64,000 bases of DNA from the NCBI GenBank assembly GCA_965279195.1, contig CBDIHP010000045.1, positions 62,001 to 126,000 of the forward strand. The letters are read 5' to 3'. This document shows positions 27,895 through 36,863 of the stretch, piece after piece. How positions within the stretch are numbered: the stretch's first letter is position 1; each line of letters opens with the position of its first letter. The DNA is from CBDIHP01 sp965279195. Lineage in GTDB: Bacteria > Planctomycetota > Planctomycetia > Isosphaerales > Isosphaeraceae. The notes under the pieces were generated by a model. The model searched no databases and was not told where the DNA came from. It saw nothing but the letters and a program-made list of their open reading frames with translations. Made by a program: the position numbers and the translations under genes.

Positions 27895-28728
27895 TCACTT
27901 CTCGGCTTCGAGCTCGGCGACCAGTTCGCGGAGGCCGTCGTTGAAAGGCTGGACCTCGACGGCCTTCTTGAAGGTGGCGATGGCGTCGTCGCGGCGGCCG
28001 AGGCGGATCTCGCACTGGCCGAGGCCGGAGAGCGCGCCGATGTGATAGGGGTTGTGCTTGAGGACCCGCTTGCAGTCGTCCGCGCTCTTCTCCAGCTCGC
28101 CGAGCTTGTAGAAGGCGATGGCCCGCTGGTTGTAGGCCTCGGCGAACTTCGGGGCGACCTTGATCAGGTCGGTCGCCTTCTCGATGGCCTGTTCCAGGTC
28201 GTTGCGGACGATCCGCGCCTGCACGGCTTCGAGCTTCGCGTTGTTCTCGGGGGTGTCGGCCCGGAACCAGATGGCCCATAAGGCGCTCTCGGACAGGCTG
28301 CGGACGACCGGGTCCTTGTCGCGCAGGGCCTTGCCGACGACGGCGTTGACCTCGAAGGTGCCGAAGACCCCCAGCGCCAGGATCGCCGCGCGGCGCGAGG
28401 CGGTCTCGCCGGATTGCACGATCCTCGCGAGTGTCCCCTCGCTGTAGCGGGCGGAGACGTTCAGGCGGAAGCCGTCGAGGTCGTGGTCCTTGAGGAACGC
28501 CTCGTAGTAATCGACGAGGAGCGACCCGGTGTGGGGCAGGCGCATGCCGTGGGCTCCGTTGCGGTCGGTCGAGCGCGGGCCGTGGGGTCGAGCAGGGGCC
28601 GCGCTCGCGTGCAGGAGGGTGAGGGAGGCGAGCAGGGCGGTGGCCCAGAGCGGGCGGAAGCGTCGGAGAGCCGTCGTCCGGCCACATCTCCCCGATCGAA
28701 CGCCCTGGCCGTGTCGGCTACCAGGCAT
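27895..28728 (-). CDS. exported TPR / HEAT-like repeat protein
   Basis: A 277-residue protein. The start ATG at 28728 precedes a twin-arginine-free signal region with a hydrophobic core (PLWATALLASLTLLHASAAPARP, about residues 27-49). The mature part begins with a HEAT-like helical pair (RRAAILALGVFGTFEVNAVVGKAL). Three to four TPR units follow (FAEAYNQRAIAFYKLGELEKS, PYHIGALSGLGQCEIRLGR). TPR proteins serve as interaction scaffolds, and no partner is evident. It is transcribed divergently from the PBP4-like gene. Confidence 0.8.
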   Translation of the reverse strand: MPGSRHGQGVRSGRCGRTTALRRFRPLWATALLASLTLLHASAAPARPHGPRSTDRNGAHGMRLPHTGSLLVDYYEAFLKDHDLDGFRLNVSARYSEGTLARIVQSGETASRRAAILALGVFGTFEVNAVVGKALRDKDPVVRSLSESALWAIWFRADTPENNAKLEAVQARIVRNDLEQAIEKATDLIKVAPKFAEAYNQRAIAFYKLGELEKSADDCKRVLKHNPYHIGALSGLGQCEIRLGRRDDAIATFKKAVEVQPFNDGLRELVAELEAEK

Positions 28729-28978
28729 GTCCGGGTCTCCAGCACCAGTCGGTCGCGTCGGAGGCGGGACGCGGAGGCGGGATGGATTTGGCGGGCGGCG
28801 AACTCCCTGGATCTTATCAGTCGGATCGCCCGATCGCCAAGGGTTTGTCCGGCCGACCTCCCTGACGGATGACATGCCGGCGATTCCGGCCCGTCGCGCG
28901 AGCATCCGACCGACCCGCCGTGTATGCTGGGCGGTGGTTTTTGGGGCATCCCGACGGGGCGGAGACGGAGGCGACGCG

Positions 28979-30601
28979 ATGCGATCGAGGCGATTCGGGG
29001 GGCCCGCGACGGGCGTGCTGGTTCTGATTCTTTCCTGCATCCTCGGACGGGTGGCCCTCGCGTCGGACGCCGACCTGCCCGCCCGCGTCGAGGCCGTCCT
29101 CAAGACCCCCGGCTACAAGAACGCCCACTGGGGCCTGCTGGTCGTCGACCAGGCGACCGGCGAGCCGGTCTACGAAAAGAACGCCGACCAGATGTTCTGC
29201 CCCGCATCGGTCACCAAGCTGTATTCCTGCGCCGCCGCGATGGCCGGGCTGGGGGCGGAGTACCGCTTCGAGACCCCGGTCGTCCGGCGCGGCAGCGTCG
29301 GCAAGGACGGGACGCTCGATGGCGACCTGATCCTCGTCGCCAAGGGGGACCTCAGCCTCGGCGGCCGCACCGGGCCCGACGGCACTCTGCTGTTCGAGGA
29401 CGGCGACCATTCCTACGCCAACGGCAACTACACGGCCGGCCTCGTGAAGGCCGACCCGCTCGCCGGGCTCGATCAGCTCGCCCGCGACGTCGCATCGTCG
29501 GGGATCAAGCGGATCCAGGGCGAGGTCCTGGTCGACGACCGCTACTTCCAGCCGGCCCCCAGCTCGGGCAGCGGCCCGTCGTGGGTCTCGCCGATCGTGG
29601 TCAACGACAACGTCATCGACGTCCTTGTCGAGCCCGGCGCTGCCGCCGGGGAGCCGGCGAAGGTGAAGATGGTCCCCGAGACGTCCTTCGCCGCGATGGA
29701 TCTGCACGTCCGCACCACCGAGGCGGGCACAAAGCCGTCGATCCGGGTCCAGACGGTCGGGCCGCGACGATTCTCGGTGCGTGGGACGATCCCGGTCGGC
29801 CACAAGCCGGTGGTGAAGATCTACGAGGTCGAGGAGCAGGCGGCGTACGCCAGGGCGTTGTTCATCGAATGCCTCAGGAAGCGCGGGGTGCATGTGGATG
29901 CGTCGCACCTGTCGCACGATCGCCGCGAGTCGCTGCCGTCGAAGGCCGAGGTCGCACGCCTGCCGGTGGTCTCGAAGTACACCTCGCCGCCGCTCAAGGA
30001 GTACGTGAAGATCGTCCTGAAGGTCAGCCAGAACCTCCACGCCAGTACGTTGCCGATGCTCCTGGCGGCGAAGCACGGCCAGACGACCCTCGACGCCGGC
30101 CTGCTCCGCGAAGGCGAAGCCCTGAAGTCGCTGGGCATCGATCTCTCAGGAGTCTCCTTCGGCGGCGGTGCCGGCGGGGCGCGTGCGGATCTGGTGACGC
30201 CCCGCGCGACGGTCTCGCTCCTCCAGGCGATGACCAAGCGGCCGGAGTTCCCGACGTTCGTGGCCGCCCTGCCGGTCCTCGGCCGCGACGGCACGCTCGC
30301 CAAGGCCGTCGACCCCGACAGCCCCGCCCGGGGCCATGCCCGGGCCAAGACCGGGACCTATTCGGTCGGCAATGGCATCAACGGCAAGTCGGTCCTGACG
30401 AGCAAGGCGCTCGCGGGCTACATGGAGACCGCCTCGGGCCGGAAGCTGGTCTTCACCTTCTTCGTGAACAACGTCCCGCTGGGCGTCAGCGACGACAACA
30501 CCAGCGACGCCACCACCGCCGCCGGCCGCGTCCTCGGCAAGCTGTGCGAGGTCTTCTACGCCGACGCCCCGGCGACGGCGTCGGCCGAGAAGATGCCGTG
30601 A
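28979..30601 (+). CDS. dacB: D-alanyl-D-alanine carboxypeptidase/endopeptidase (PBP4 type)
   Basis: A 540-residue penicillin-binding protein of the S13 family, exported by a signal peptide (residues 1-28). The three active-site motifs are present: SVTK (77-80), SQN and KTG in ARAKTGTYS. The insertion between motifs 1 and 2 is the large PBP4-type domain. It trims pentapeptides and cuts cross-links in peptidoglycan, which fits the finding that planctomycetes have a thin peptidoglycan wall. ATG 28979 has GGAGG at 28967-28971. A 7-bp terminator hairpin follows. Confidence 0.93.
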   Translation: MRSRRFGGPATGVLVLILSCILGRVALASDADLPARVEAVLKTPGYKNAHWGLLVVDQATGEPVYEKNADQMFCPASVTKLYSCAAAMAGLGAEYRFETPVVRRGSVGKDGTLDGDLILVAKGDLSLGGRTGPDGTLLFEDGDHSYANGNYTAGLVKADPLAGLDQLARDVASSGIKRIQGEVLVDDRYFQPAPSSGSGPSWVSPIVVNDNVIDVLVEPGAAAGEPAKVKMVPETSFAAMDLHVRTTEAGTKPSIRVQTVGPRRFSVRGTIPVGHKPVVKIYEVEEQAAYARALFIECLRKRGVHVDASHLSHDRRESLPSKAEVARLPVVSKYTSPPLKEYVKIVLKVSQNLHASTLPMLLAAKHGQTTLDAGLLREGEALKSLGIDLSGVSFGGGAGGARADLVTPRATVSLLQAMTKRPEFPTFVAALPVLGRDGTLAKAVDPDSPARGHARAKTGTYSVGNGINGKSVLTSKALAGYMETASGRKLVFTFFVNNVPLGVSDDNTSDATTAAGRVLGKLCEVFYADAPATASAEKMP

Positions 30602-30618
30602 CGAGCCGGTCTCTGTCT

Positions 30619-30635
30619 GCACCCCGGAGGGGTGC
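30619..30635 (+). terminator. terminator hairpin after dacB
   Basis: GCACCCC-GGA-GGGGTGC is a perfect 7-bp stem beginning 17 bases after the dacB stop. Confidence 0.6.
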
Positions 30636-30671
30636 TGTGAGATTGGCTGGAGGTCTCCGACCCCACGCGCT

Positions 30672-30829
30672 GGGCGAGCATCTCCCGATGCCGTCCCATT
30701 GATTGACTCGCCCTACGACGAAACCGGTCCTCCCGATCCGCCGACATTCGCCCACTCCGACGGATCGAGAGATCCGGTTCGGCGGTCGCCTTCAATCTCC
30801 GGTCGGGCGGCATCGGGAGATGCTCGCCC
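30672..30829. mobile_element. palindromic miniature element, copy 2 (best preserved)
   Basis: 158 bases bounded by perfect 22-base terminal inverted repeats at 30672-30693 and 30808-30829 (right end begins CGGCATCGGGAGATGCTC). The interior again holds the GATCCGCC/GACGGATC pair. It has no coding capacity. The size and perfect ends suggest a non-autonomous, MITE-like element or a large REP-type palindrome mobilised in trans. Confidence 0.8.
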
Positions 30830-30850
30830 GGCTCAACCGGGGATTGCAGA

Positions 30851-32767
30851 TCAGTCGTCCACTCCCCGGTAGCATTCCGCCGCCGGGGCGGGCAGGGGGC
30901 GAGAGGGAGGGGCGGGGGGGGCGGCCTTGTGGGCGGAGGGGATGGCGGGCATTCCGGCGTCGACCCGGCTCATCAGGCCCGGGTACGACGCGACGATCTC
31001 GTTCCGCTCATCGATCGTCCCCTGGAAGCGCAGCTCGTGACGTGGCAGGGGCATCTCGATGCCCGCCGCGGTGAACCGCTTCTGGATCTGGCCGCAGAGC
31101 CGGTGCTTCGTCCGGCCCAGCAGCGACGGCTCCGGCACGAAGGCGTGCAGCGAGAAGCTCAAGGTGGACGGCCCGAAGGAGTCCATCAGGGCCGAGGGCA
31201 GCGGGTTGTTCAGGACGTCGCTGTCCTCCCGCGCGATCGTCATGAGCAGGTCGGAGACCTTGTCCGGGTCGGTCCCCTGCGCGACGTTGACCGAGATCGA
31301 GAGCCGGACGATCTTGTCCTTGTGGGTCCAGTTGACCAGGTTGCCGGTGATGAACTCCCGGTTGGGGATGATCATGCTCTGATTGTCGGAGTTGATGATT
31401 GTGGTCGCGCGGATGTTGATCTGATCGACCTTCCCCGTCATCCCCGTGACCGAGACGACGTCGCCGACCCGGATCGGCCGCTCGATCAGCAGGATGATCC
31501 CGCTGACGAAGTTCGAGACGATCTCCTGCAAGCCGAAGCCGAGGCCGACGCCGAGGGCGGCGAGCACGACGCCGATCTTGTCCATGCCCAGGTGCAGGGC
31601 CGACAGGCCGAATAGCACGCCGACGGCCAGCACGCCGTAACGCGTGAGCATCAACATGGCGAACCGGATGCCCGGGTCGTCGGGCATGCGCGGATAGATG
31701 AACAGTCCGAAGAATGTGCTCAGGTAGCGCCAGATGCCGATGGTGAGCAAGGTCGCGGCGACGGCCTGGAAGGCGTCGGCGACGGTGATGGCCTCGATGA
31801 TCTTCTCGCCGGCGACGGACGACGCGACCGCCGCCGTGGCGTTCGCCAGCTTGGACGCGTCGGCGGCTACGGCGACGCTGGCCTTCTCCAGGGTGATCAG
31901 CGGCATCGCCCCGATCTGCCGGACGAGCGCCATGTCGGTGTTCCAGACGAAGCTCGCCAGGTAAAGGCCGATGATCGGGGTCGCGATGTTCGTCAGCTTG
32001 CGGAGCCGCCGGACGACCTCCGAGGTGGACGGCGAGCCCTCGCGGGCCTCCTCATCGCCGTGGAGCAACGACGGGAATTGCTGGGCCCAGTGCCATGCGT
32101 TCTTCTCGATCAGCGAGAGCGCGACCCGGCGGGCCACCCAGCAGCCGAAGGCCACGACCAGCGAGCCGAAGATCGAGAACGACAGCCGACGGGCCGAGAA
32201 GCTGTAGCCCATCACGTCGAGCATCACCACCAGGGCCACGACGCCGATCGCCACCAGGCCGTAGAATCGCCGCTGGCGACCGAGGAAGCCAAAGTCGGTC
32301 TTGCCCTCGGCCAGCCAGGTGATCACCGGAGACTTCGCCCGGAAGACCCGGCCCACGATCACCACGACCACGAGCTGGAACCCCACGCGCAGGAGGCGTT
32401 CGAGCGACGAGGCGGAGATCGGCCGGCCCCCCGGCGCGATCAGGCCGAGCCGGAGGATGAGCTCGGGGACCAGGAAGAGCATCGACGCCCCCGCAAGAGC
32501 GACCAGGACGCGGCGGACCTGCCGCGTGGCCTCCGGCGGCATCCCCAGGCGCTCCTCGGCCCAGCCGCCGGAGCGGAAGGCCATCCGCGCGGCATTGGCG
32601 AAGAAGTGGGCGATCGCCAGGGCCAGGAGCGCGAAGCTCAACGGCCACGCGAGGCTGCGGGGCCAGGGGGCCTCGCGGGCGACCAGCGAGAGGAATGCCA
32701 GGTACGCCGGCCAGATCACGGACGACCCCAGGCCCAGGAGCATGCGTCGTGTGGAGATCGAGGTCAT
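30851..32767 (-). CDS. MscS-family mechanosensitive ion channel
   Basis: A 638-residue protein with about eight to ten membrane helices ahead of a typical MscS core. The core begins with the pore helix LAALGVGLGFGLQEIVSNFVSGIILLIERPIRVGDVV and continues into the beta domain (GKVDQINIRATTIINSDNQSMIIPNREFITGNLVNW) and the C-terminal alpha/beta domain. A proline-rich tail of about 30 residues follows. The long N-terminus resembles YbdG/MscM-type channels more than minimal MscS. It releases solutes on hypo-osmotic shock. ATG 32767 opens a hydrophobic N-terminus. Confidence 0.92.
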   Translation of the reverse strand: MTSISTRRMLLGLGSSVIWPAYLAFLSLVAREAPWPRSLAWPLSFALLALAIAHFFANAARMAFRSGGWAEERLGMPPEATRQVRRVLVALAGASMLFLVPELILRLGLIAPGGRPISASSLERLLRVGFQLVVVVIVGRVFRAKSPVITWLAEGKTDFGFLGRQRRFYGLVAIGVVALVVMLDVMGYSFSARRLSFSIFGSLVVAFGCWVARRVALSLIEKNAWHWAQQFPSLLHGDEEAREGSPSTSEVVRRLRKLTNIATPIIGLYLASFVWNTDMALVRQIGAMPLITLEKASVAVAADASKLANATAAVASSVAGEKIIEAITVADAFQAVAATLLTIGIWRYLSTFFGLFIYPRMPDDPGIRFAMLMLTRYGVLAVGVLFGLSALHLGMDKIGVVLAALGVGLGFGLQEIVSNFVSGIILLIERPIRVGDVVSVTGMTGKVDQINIRATTIINSDNQSMIIPNREFITGNLVNWTHKDKIVRLSISVNVAQGTDPDKVSDLLMTIAREDSDVLNNPLPSALMDSFGPSTLSFSLHAFVPEPSLLGRTKHRLCGQIQKRFTAAGIEMPLPRHELRFQGTIDERNEIVASYPGLMSRVDAGMPAIPSAHKAAPPAPPSRPLPAPAAECYRGVDD

Positions 32768-32849
32768 CGCCGCCTCCCGGGTCCGATCGCGGACCCGATC
32801 ATCCTGATGAGAGTCACATCCATGAGGTACACGGCCGAGCGAAGGCCGA

Positions 32850-34976
32850 TCACAACTGGGCCACCACGCCCGAGTCGGTCAGCTTGGGAGAGCCCGACGG
32901 CGTGAGGATGGCTGCCGGCTGGGGGACGGGCAGGTCGTCCCTGTCTCGGAGCCTGTTGATCCGTCGCCTCGCCCACCACAGCGGCCACGGCAGCGCCAGC
33001 GCCAGCGAGCCCAGGACCAAGAAGGTCTCGGAGACCTTGCCCCACAGCGTCCTGTCGAACGGCTCCTCGGCCAGCTTCAGGCCCGCCCACGCGAGCTTAC
33101 CGATGTCGCTCTGGGCGTGCGACCACGTCCGCGTCGTGATCGGCTCCTCGTCGCGGACCCAGTAGATGTTGGCCCGGATGAACGCGTCCTCCTGCTCCAG
33201 GACGGCGATCCGCCTCTGAACTTGCTTGTGGGTCGAGTCCGCCCGGTCCGCCAGCTTCTTGAGAGTCTCCTTGCGGTCGTAGAGCAGGTTCCGATGCTTG
33301 CCCTCGATGTCCGCGAAGGCCTTCAATGCCTCGGACCGCCGCTCCTTGGGGAGCTGTTCCAGCACGGCCTCGTGCTCCAGCCGGTCGTCGCGGTCGTCGT
33401 TGGCGAGTTCCAGCTCGGCGTCGGTGAGGAGGTTCTCGTAGTTGTTCAGCTCGGCGAGGATCAGCTCCAATTCCGTCCGCTCGATCGACTCCTTCTCGGG
33501 CCCGATCCGCCGGAGGTCGTTGTTCAGCCGCAGCAGGTCCAGGCGACTGGTCTCGCCATCGTCGAGCCTCGCCTTGAGCTCGCCGAATTCCTCCTCCGCC
33601 CGGTTGGCGAGCTTCTTCTGCTCGTCCTCCGAGACCCTGGGCGTCGAGCTGAGTTCCTTCTTGTAGGCGAGGACCTTCGTCTCCAGGTCGAGCAGTTCGG
33701 CCTTGCGGCGGGCCTGGAACTTGGCGATCGGGTCGTCGGCCTTCGCGGCCTTCTCCTTCTCCTGGGCCACCGCCTTCTGGAGTTCACGGCTCTGCCCCTC
33801 GACCACCGACGCATAGACCTTCTGCGTCACCGCCAGGACCTGCTGCGCCTGCTTGGACTGCGACGATTTGAGCTTGACCCACTCCAGCGCCTCCTCGGCG
33901 TTCCTGCCGTCGAGGGCGATCTGGGCCTCCTTGGCCGAGAGGCGTTCCTTCTCGACTTGCGCCTCCCAGTCGAAGTTCGTCAGCCGCTCGCGGGCGAGCT
34001 CCCGATCGGCGTCCGACTTGGCCGAGGCCAGGGCGTCCTCCCGTTCCTTCCGGCGCGGGATCAAAGTGCTGATCCGCTGATGGATCTTGTCCCGCTCGCT
34101 CCGGAGTTTGGCAACGACCTCCGGCCCGGACTCCCCACGCTTCTTGCGAGCCGCCTCAACATCCTTGAGCCGCTGGGCGACTTCCTTCTTCGCGTCTTCC
34201 ACGCCGTCGCGAAGTTCGTTCAACACGGCGTCGGTGATCTTGGGCGGGATCTTCTGGAAGCTCTGGGGCAGGAGCGAGTCGGGATGATCGGCCCCGCTCA
34301 AGAGCAGGGCGTTGGTCCGCTCCATCTCCGCCTTGTGCTCGACGGTGAGCCGCTCGGGATCGGGGTCGGGGTGCTCGGCCGCTTGCTTCTCGGCGACGGC
34401 CTTCGCCCAGTTGTCCAGCAGGGCGAGGCGTTCGCGGTAGAGGTCGCGGAGCGCCTTCTGGCCCGGCTTGAGGGACTTCTCGCCGATCGCGTCGAGGGCC
34501 TTGAGGCGGATCTCGGCTTCCAGCTTGAGCGACCTCGCCTCGCACAGGTCCGCCGGCGGGCCGTGCCGCTTCTCGCCGAGTTCGATGGCCTTGAGCTTGA
34601 ACTTCGCCAGGGCCTTCTCGCTGTCATTGTCCGACTTGGTCTTCGCTTGCGGCCTACCGTCCTTGGACGCCGGCCTGCCGCCATCGGCGGCATCGTCAGG
34701 ATCGTCCTTGTCGTCGGCCGGCTTCTCCGCGGCCTTCGGGGTCGGCGGCAGCGGCGGCAGGTCACCGTCCTTCGAGAACAGCGACGACGCCGGCGCGGGC
34801 ACGACCGGCTTCGCGGGCGGGACGGCCCCGGGACGCGCGGCGGGAGGCACCACCGGCGGGACCAGCACGGGCGCGTTAGGGTCGCGGGGCGCCTGCTGGG
34901 CGGCGACCTCCCGGGACGTCCACGCCGACGGAATGACGATCGCGAGGGCCAACGCCAAGGTCCAGGCTGCTCTCAT
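32850..34976 (-). CDS. large coiled-coil protein with signal peptide and C-terminal membrane helix
   Basis: A 708-residue protein. A signal peptide (residues 1-25, AAWTLALALAIVIPSAWTS) is followed by a proline/alanine-rich stretch and an acidic low-complexity patch (ADDKDDPDDAADGG). Long glutamate/lysine/leucine-rich coiled coils run through residues 130-640. Near the C-terminus one membrane helix occurs (TFLVLGSLALALPWPLWWA) before a short basic tail. The plan resembles the periplasmic coiled-coil region of large MscK/KefA channels, and it lies 82 bases upstream of the MscS gene. A split MscK-like channel assembly is a reasonable inference, not proven. Confidence 0.8.
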   Translation of the reverse strand: MRAAWTLALALAIVIPSAWTSREVAAQQAPRDPNAPVLVPPVVPPAARPGAVPPAKPVVPAPASSLFSKDGDLPPLPPTPKAAEKPADDKDDPDDAADGGRPASKDGRPQAKTKSDNDSEKALAKFKLKAIELGEKRHGPPADLCEARSLKLEAEIRLKALDAIGEKSLKPGQKALRDLYRERLALLDNWAKAVAEKQAAEHPDPDPERLTVEHKAEMERTNALLLSGADHPDSLLPQSFQKIPPKITDAVLNELRDGVEDAKKEVAQRLKDVEAARKKRGESGPEVVAKLRSERDKIHQRISTLIPRRKEREDALASAKSDADRELARERLTNFDWEAQVEKERLSAKEAQIALDGRNAEEALEWVKLKSSQSKQAQQVLAVTQKVYASVVEGQSRELQKAVAQEKEKAAKADDPIAKFQARRKAELLDLETKVLAYKKELSSTPRVSEDEQKKLANRAEEEFGELKARLDDGETSRLDLLRLNNDLRRIGPEKESIERTELELILAELNNYENLLTDAELELANDDRDDRLEHEAVLEQLPKERRSEALKAFADIEGKHRNLLYDRKETLKKLADRADSTHKQVQRRIAVLEQEDAFIRANIYWVRDEEPITTRTWSHAQSDIGKLAWAGLKLAEEPFDRTLWGKVSETFLVLGSLALALPWPLWWARRRINRLRDRDDLPVPQPAAILTPSGSPKLTDSGVVAQL

Positions 34977-35172
34977 CCCTGATGCTCCTCGACGGTCCGA
35001 CTTCCCCGGCCCATCCTGGCCCTGGGGCGTCCTGCGCATTCGGAACCGATCCCGGAATGCGAACCATAGCCCAACCCAGGGAGGTCGACAAGGCGGCTTT
35101 CCCCGCTCGACCCGGGACCGCCGATTGTGGGAGACTGGGGCGTCGCCGAACACCCGAGGACGGAGTCGCGCC

Positions 35173-36336
35173 GTGTCCGCCAAGCCCCCGGTTTATCTGG
35201 ATTGCCATGCCACGACTCCCGTCGACCCACGGGTCCTCGACGCCATGCTCCCCTACTTCAAGGAGCATTTCGGCAACGCCGCCAGCAGCTCCCACGCCTA
35301 CGGCTGGAAGGCCGGCGACGCCGTCGACCGGGCCCGGGAGCAGGTTGCGAAGGCCCTCGGGGCCGATCCCCGCGAGATCCTCTTCACCTCGGGGGCGACC
35401 GAGTCCAACAACCTCGCCATCAAGGGCGTGGCCCAGTCCCCCAAGGGCGTCGGCAAGCACCTCGTCACCGCCTCCACCGAGCACAAGGCCGTGCTCGACC
35501 CCATCCGCCGGCTCGAACGCGAAGGCTGGCCGGTGACGGTCATCCAGCCGATGTCAGACGGCCTGATCCCGGTCGAGTCCGTGGCGTCCGCCCTCCGTCC
35601 CGACACGGCCCTCGTCTCGATCATGGCCGCCAATAACGAGATCGGGACGATCCAGGACATTCAGGCCCTCGCCGCCGAGTGCCGATCCCGGGGGGCCCTC
35701 TTCCACACCGACGCCACCCAGGCCGTCGGCAGGATCCCCCTCGACGTGCGTGCCGACGGCGTCGACCTCCTGAGCCTGACCGCCCACAAGATCTACGGCC
35801 CCAAGGGGATCGGGGCCCTGTTCGTCCGACGCGGGGCTCCCCTGATACGGCTCGCACCCCTGTTCGACGGCGGCGGCCATGAGCGGGGCATGAGGAGCGG
35901 GACCCTGCCCGTCCCCCTGATCGTCGGCTTCGGCGAAGCCATCACCATCGCCCTCGCCGAGCGGGAGGCCGAGAACGAACGGATCCGGCTGCTTCGCGAC
36001 CGCCTCCTCGCGGGATTCCAGGCTTCGGCCGGACCGATCCTGGTGAACGGGACCCTGGATCAACGCCTGCCGGGCAACCTGAATGTCAGCGTCCCGGGCG
36101 TCGATGGGGAGGCCCTGATGCTCAACCTGCGGGAGGTCGCTGTAAGTTCAGGCTCGGCCTGCTCGTCGGCCAACCCCGAGCCCAGCCACGTGTTACGGGC
36201 GATCGGCGTCTCCGACGACCTGTCGCGCTCCAGCCTCCGGTTCGGCCTGGGGCGATTCACGACCGGGGGGGATGTGGACTTCGCGATCCGATATGTTACC
36301 GAGGTGATCCATCGCCTGCGATCGCGGATTTCGTGA
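35173..36336 (+). CDS. cysteine desulfurase (NifS/IscS family)
   Basis: A 387-residue PLP enzyme that removes sulfur from cysteine to form a persulfide for Fe-S cluster assembly. The start VYLDCHATTPVDPRVLDAM is typical. The PLP lysine lies in LTAHKIYGPKGIGALF, and the persulfide cysteine is in SSGSACSSANPEPSHVL, a short loop as in the NifS-like group. GTG 35173 starts the protein two residues ahead of the conserved strand. It lies 119 bases before an A-type Fe-S carrier gene, so both belong to one pathway. Confidence 0.94.
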   Translation: MSAKPPVYLDCHATTPVDPRVLDAMLPYFKEHFGNAASSSHAYGWKAGDAVDRAREQVAKALGADPREILFTSGATESNNLAIKGVAQSPKGVGKHLVTASTEHKAVLDPIRRLEREGWPVTVIQPMSDGLIPVESVASALRPDTALVSIMAANNEIGTIQDIQALAAECRSRGALFHTDATQAVGRIPLDVRADGVDLLSLTAHKIYGPKGIGALFVRRGAPLIRLAPLFDGGGHERGMRSGTLPVPLIVGFGEAITIALAEREAENERIRLLRDRLLAGFQASAGPILVNGTLDQRLPGNLNVSVPGVDGEALMLNLREVAVSSGSACSSANPEPSHVLRAIGVSDDLSRSSLRFGLGRFTTGGDVDFAIRYVTEVIHRLRSRIS

Positions 36337-36455
36337 CGATCTGGCGCCGGTTCGCATCTGGGATTTGACCGCACACTATGATAGAAGTGTAGGACGGGTC
36401 TTTCGGAGGCCCGTCAAGACCAAATCGGACCAAACCATCCACGAGGAGACCTTCC

Positions 36456-36785
36456 ATGGGCGTGTCCCTGAGCGAGAAGGCCGCTTCCGAAGTCAAGAAG
36501 ATCATCACCGAGCAGAACATGCCGGCCGAAGTCGTTCTGCGGGTCGGCGTCCAGGGCGGCGGCTGCTCCGGCTTCTCGTACAGCCTGAACTTTGACAGCG
36601 CGATCAGCGAGAAGGATCGGGTCCTGGAGTTCCACGGCGTCAAGCTCGCCGTCGACAAGAAGTTCGACCCTTACCTCGACGGCACCGTCGTCGACTTCTA
36701 CGATGGCCTCGAGAAGCGCGGGTTTGTCTTCAACAACCCGAACGTCGTCAAGACCTGCGGCTGCGGCAGCTCCTTCCAGGTCTGA
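36456..36785 (+). CDS. A-type Fe-S cluster carrier (HesB/IscA family)
   Basis: A 109-residue protein with the three conserved cysteines: C37 in GGGCSGFSY and C101/C103 in the C-terminal CGCGSSF. It accepts an Fe-S cluster and passes it to apoproteins. Upstream lies the cysteine desulfurase gene. ATG 36456 is preceded by GGAGA (36444-36448). I cannot separate IscA, ErpA and SufA by sequence alone. Confidence 0.94.
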   Translation: MGVSLSEKAASEVKKIITEQNMPAEVVLRVGVQGGGCSGFSYSLNFDSAISEKDRVLEFHGVKLAVDKKFDPYLDGTVVDFYDGLEKRGFVFNNPNVVKTCGCGSSFQV

Positions 36786-36814
36786 GCGACCCGGATCGAG
36801 AGCCTCGACACGAC

Positions 36815-36850
36815 CCACGGCCGGGCCTGGTTTTCCAGGGCCGGCCGTGG
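36815..36850. terminator. bidirectional terminator hairpin
   Basis: A 16-base stem with one mismatch around a TTTT loop (CCACGGCCGGGCCTGG paired with CCAGGGCCGGCCGTGG). It lies between the Fe-S carrier stop at 36785 and the dehydrogenase stop at 36864, so it can end both convergent transcripts. Confidence 0.8.
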
Positions 36851-36863
36851 TCGTTTCGAACCC

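Noticed and set aside
36337..36455. Promoter TTTGACC...TATGAT before the Fe-S carrier gene
   Set aside because: The two hexamers are only about 7 bases apart, too close for a sigma-70 promoter.
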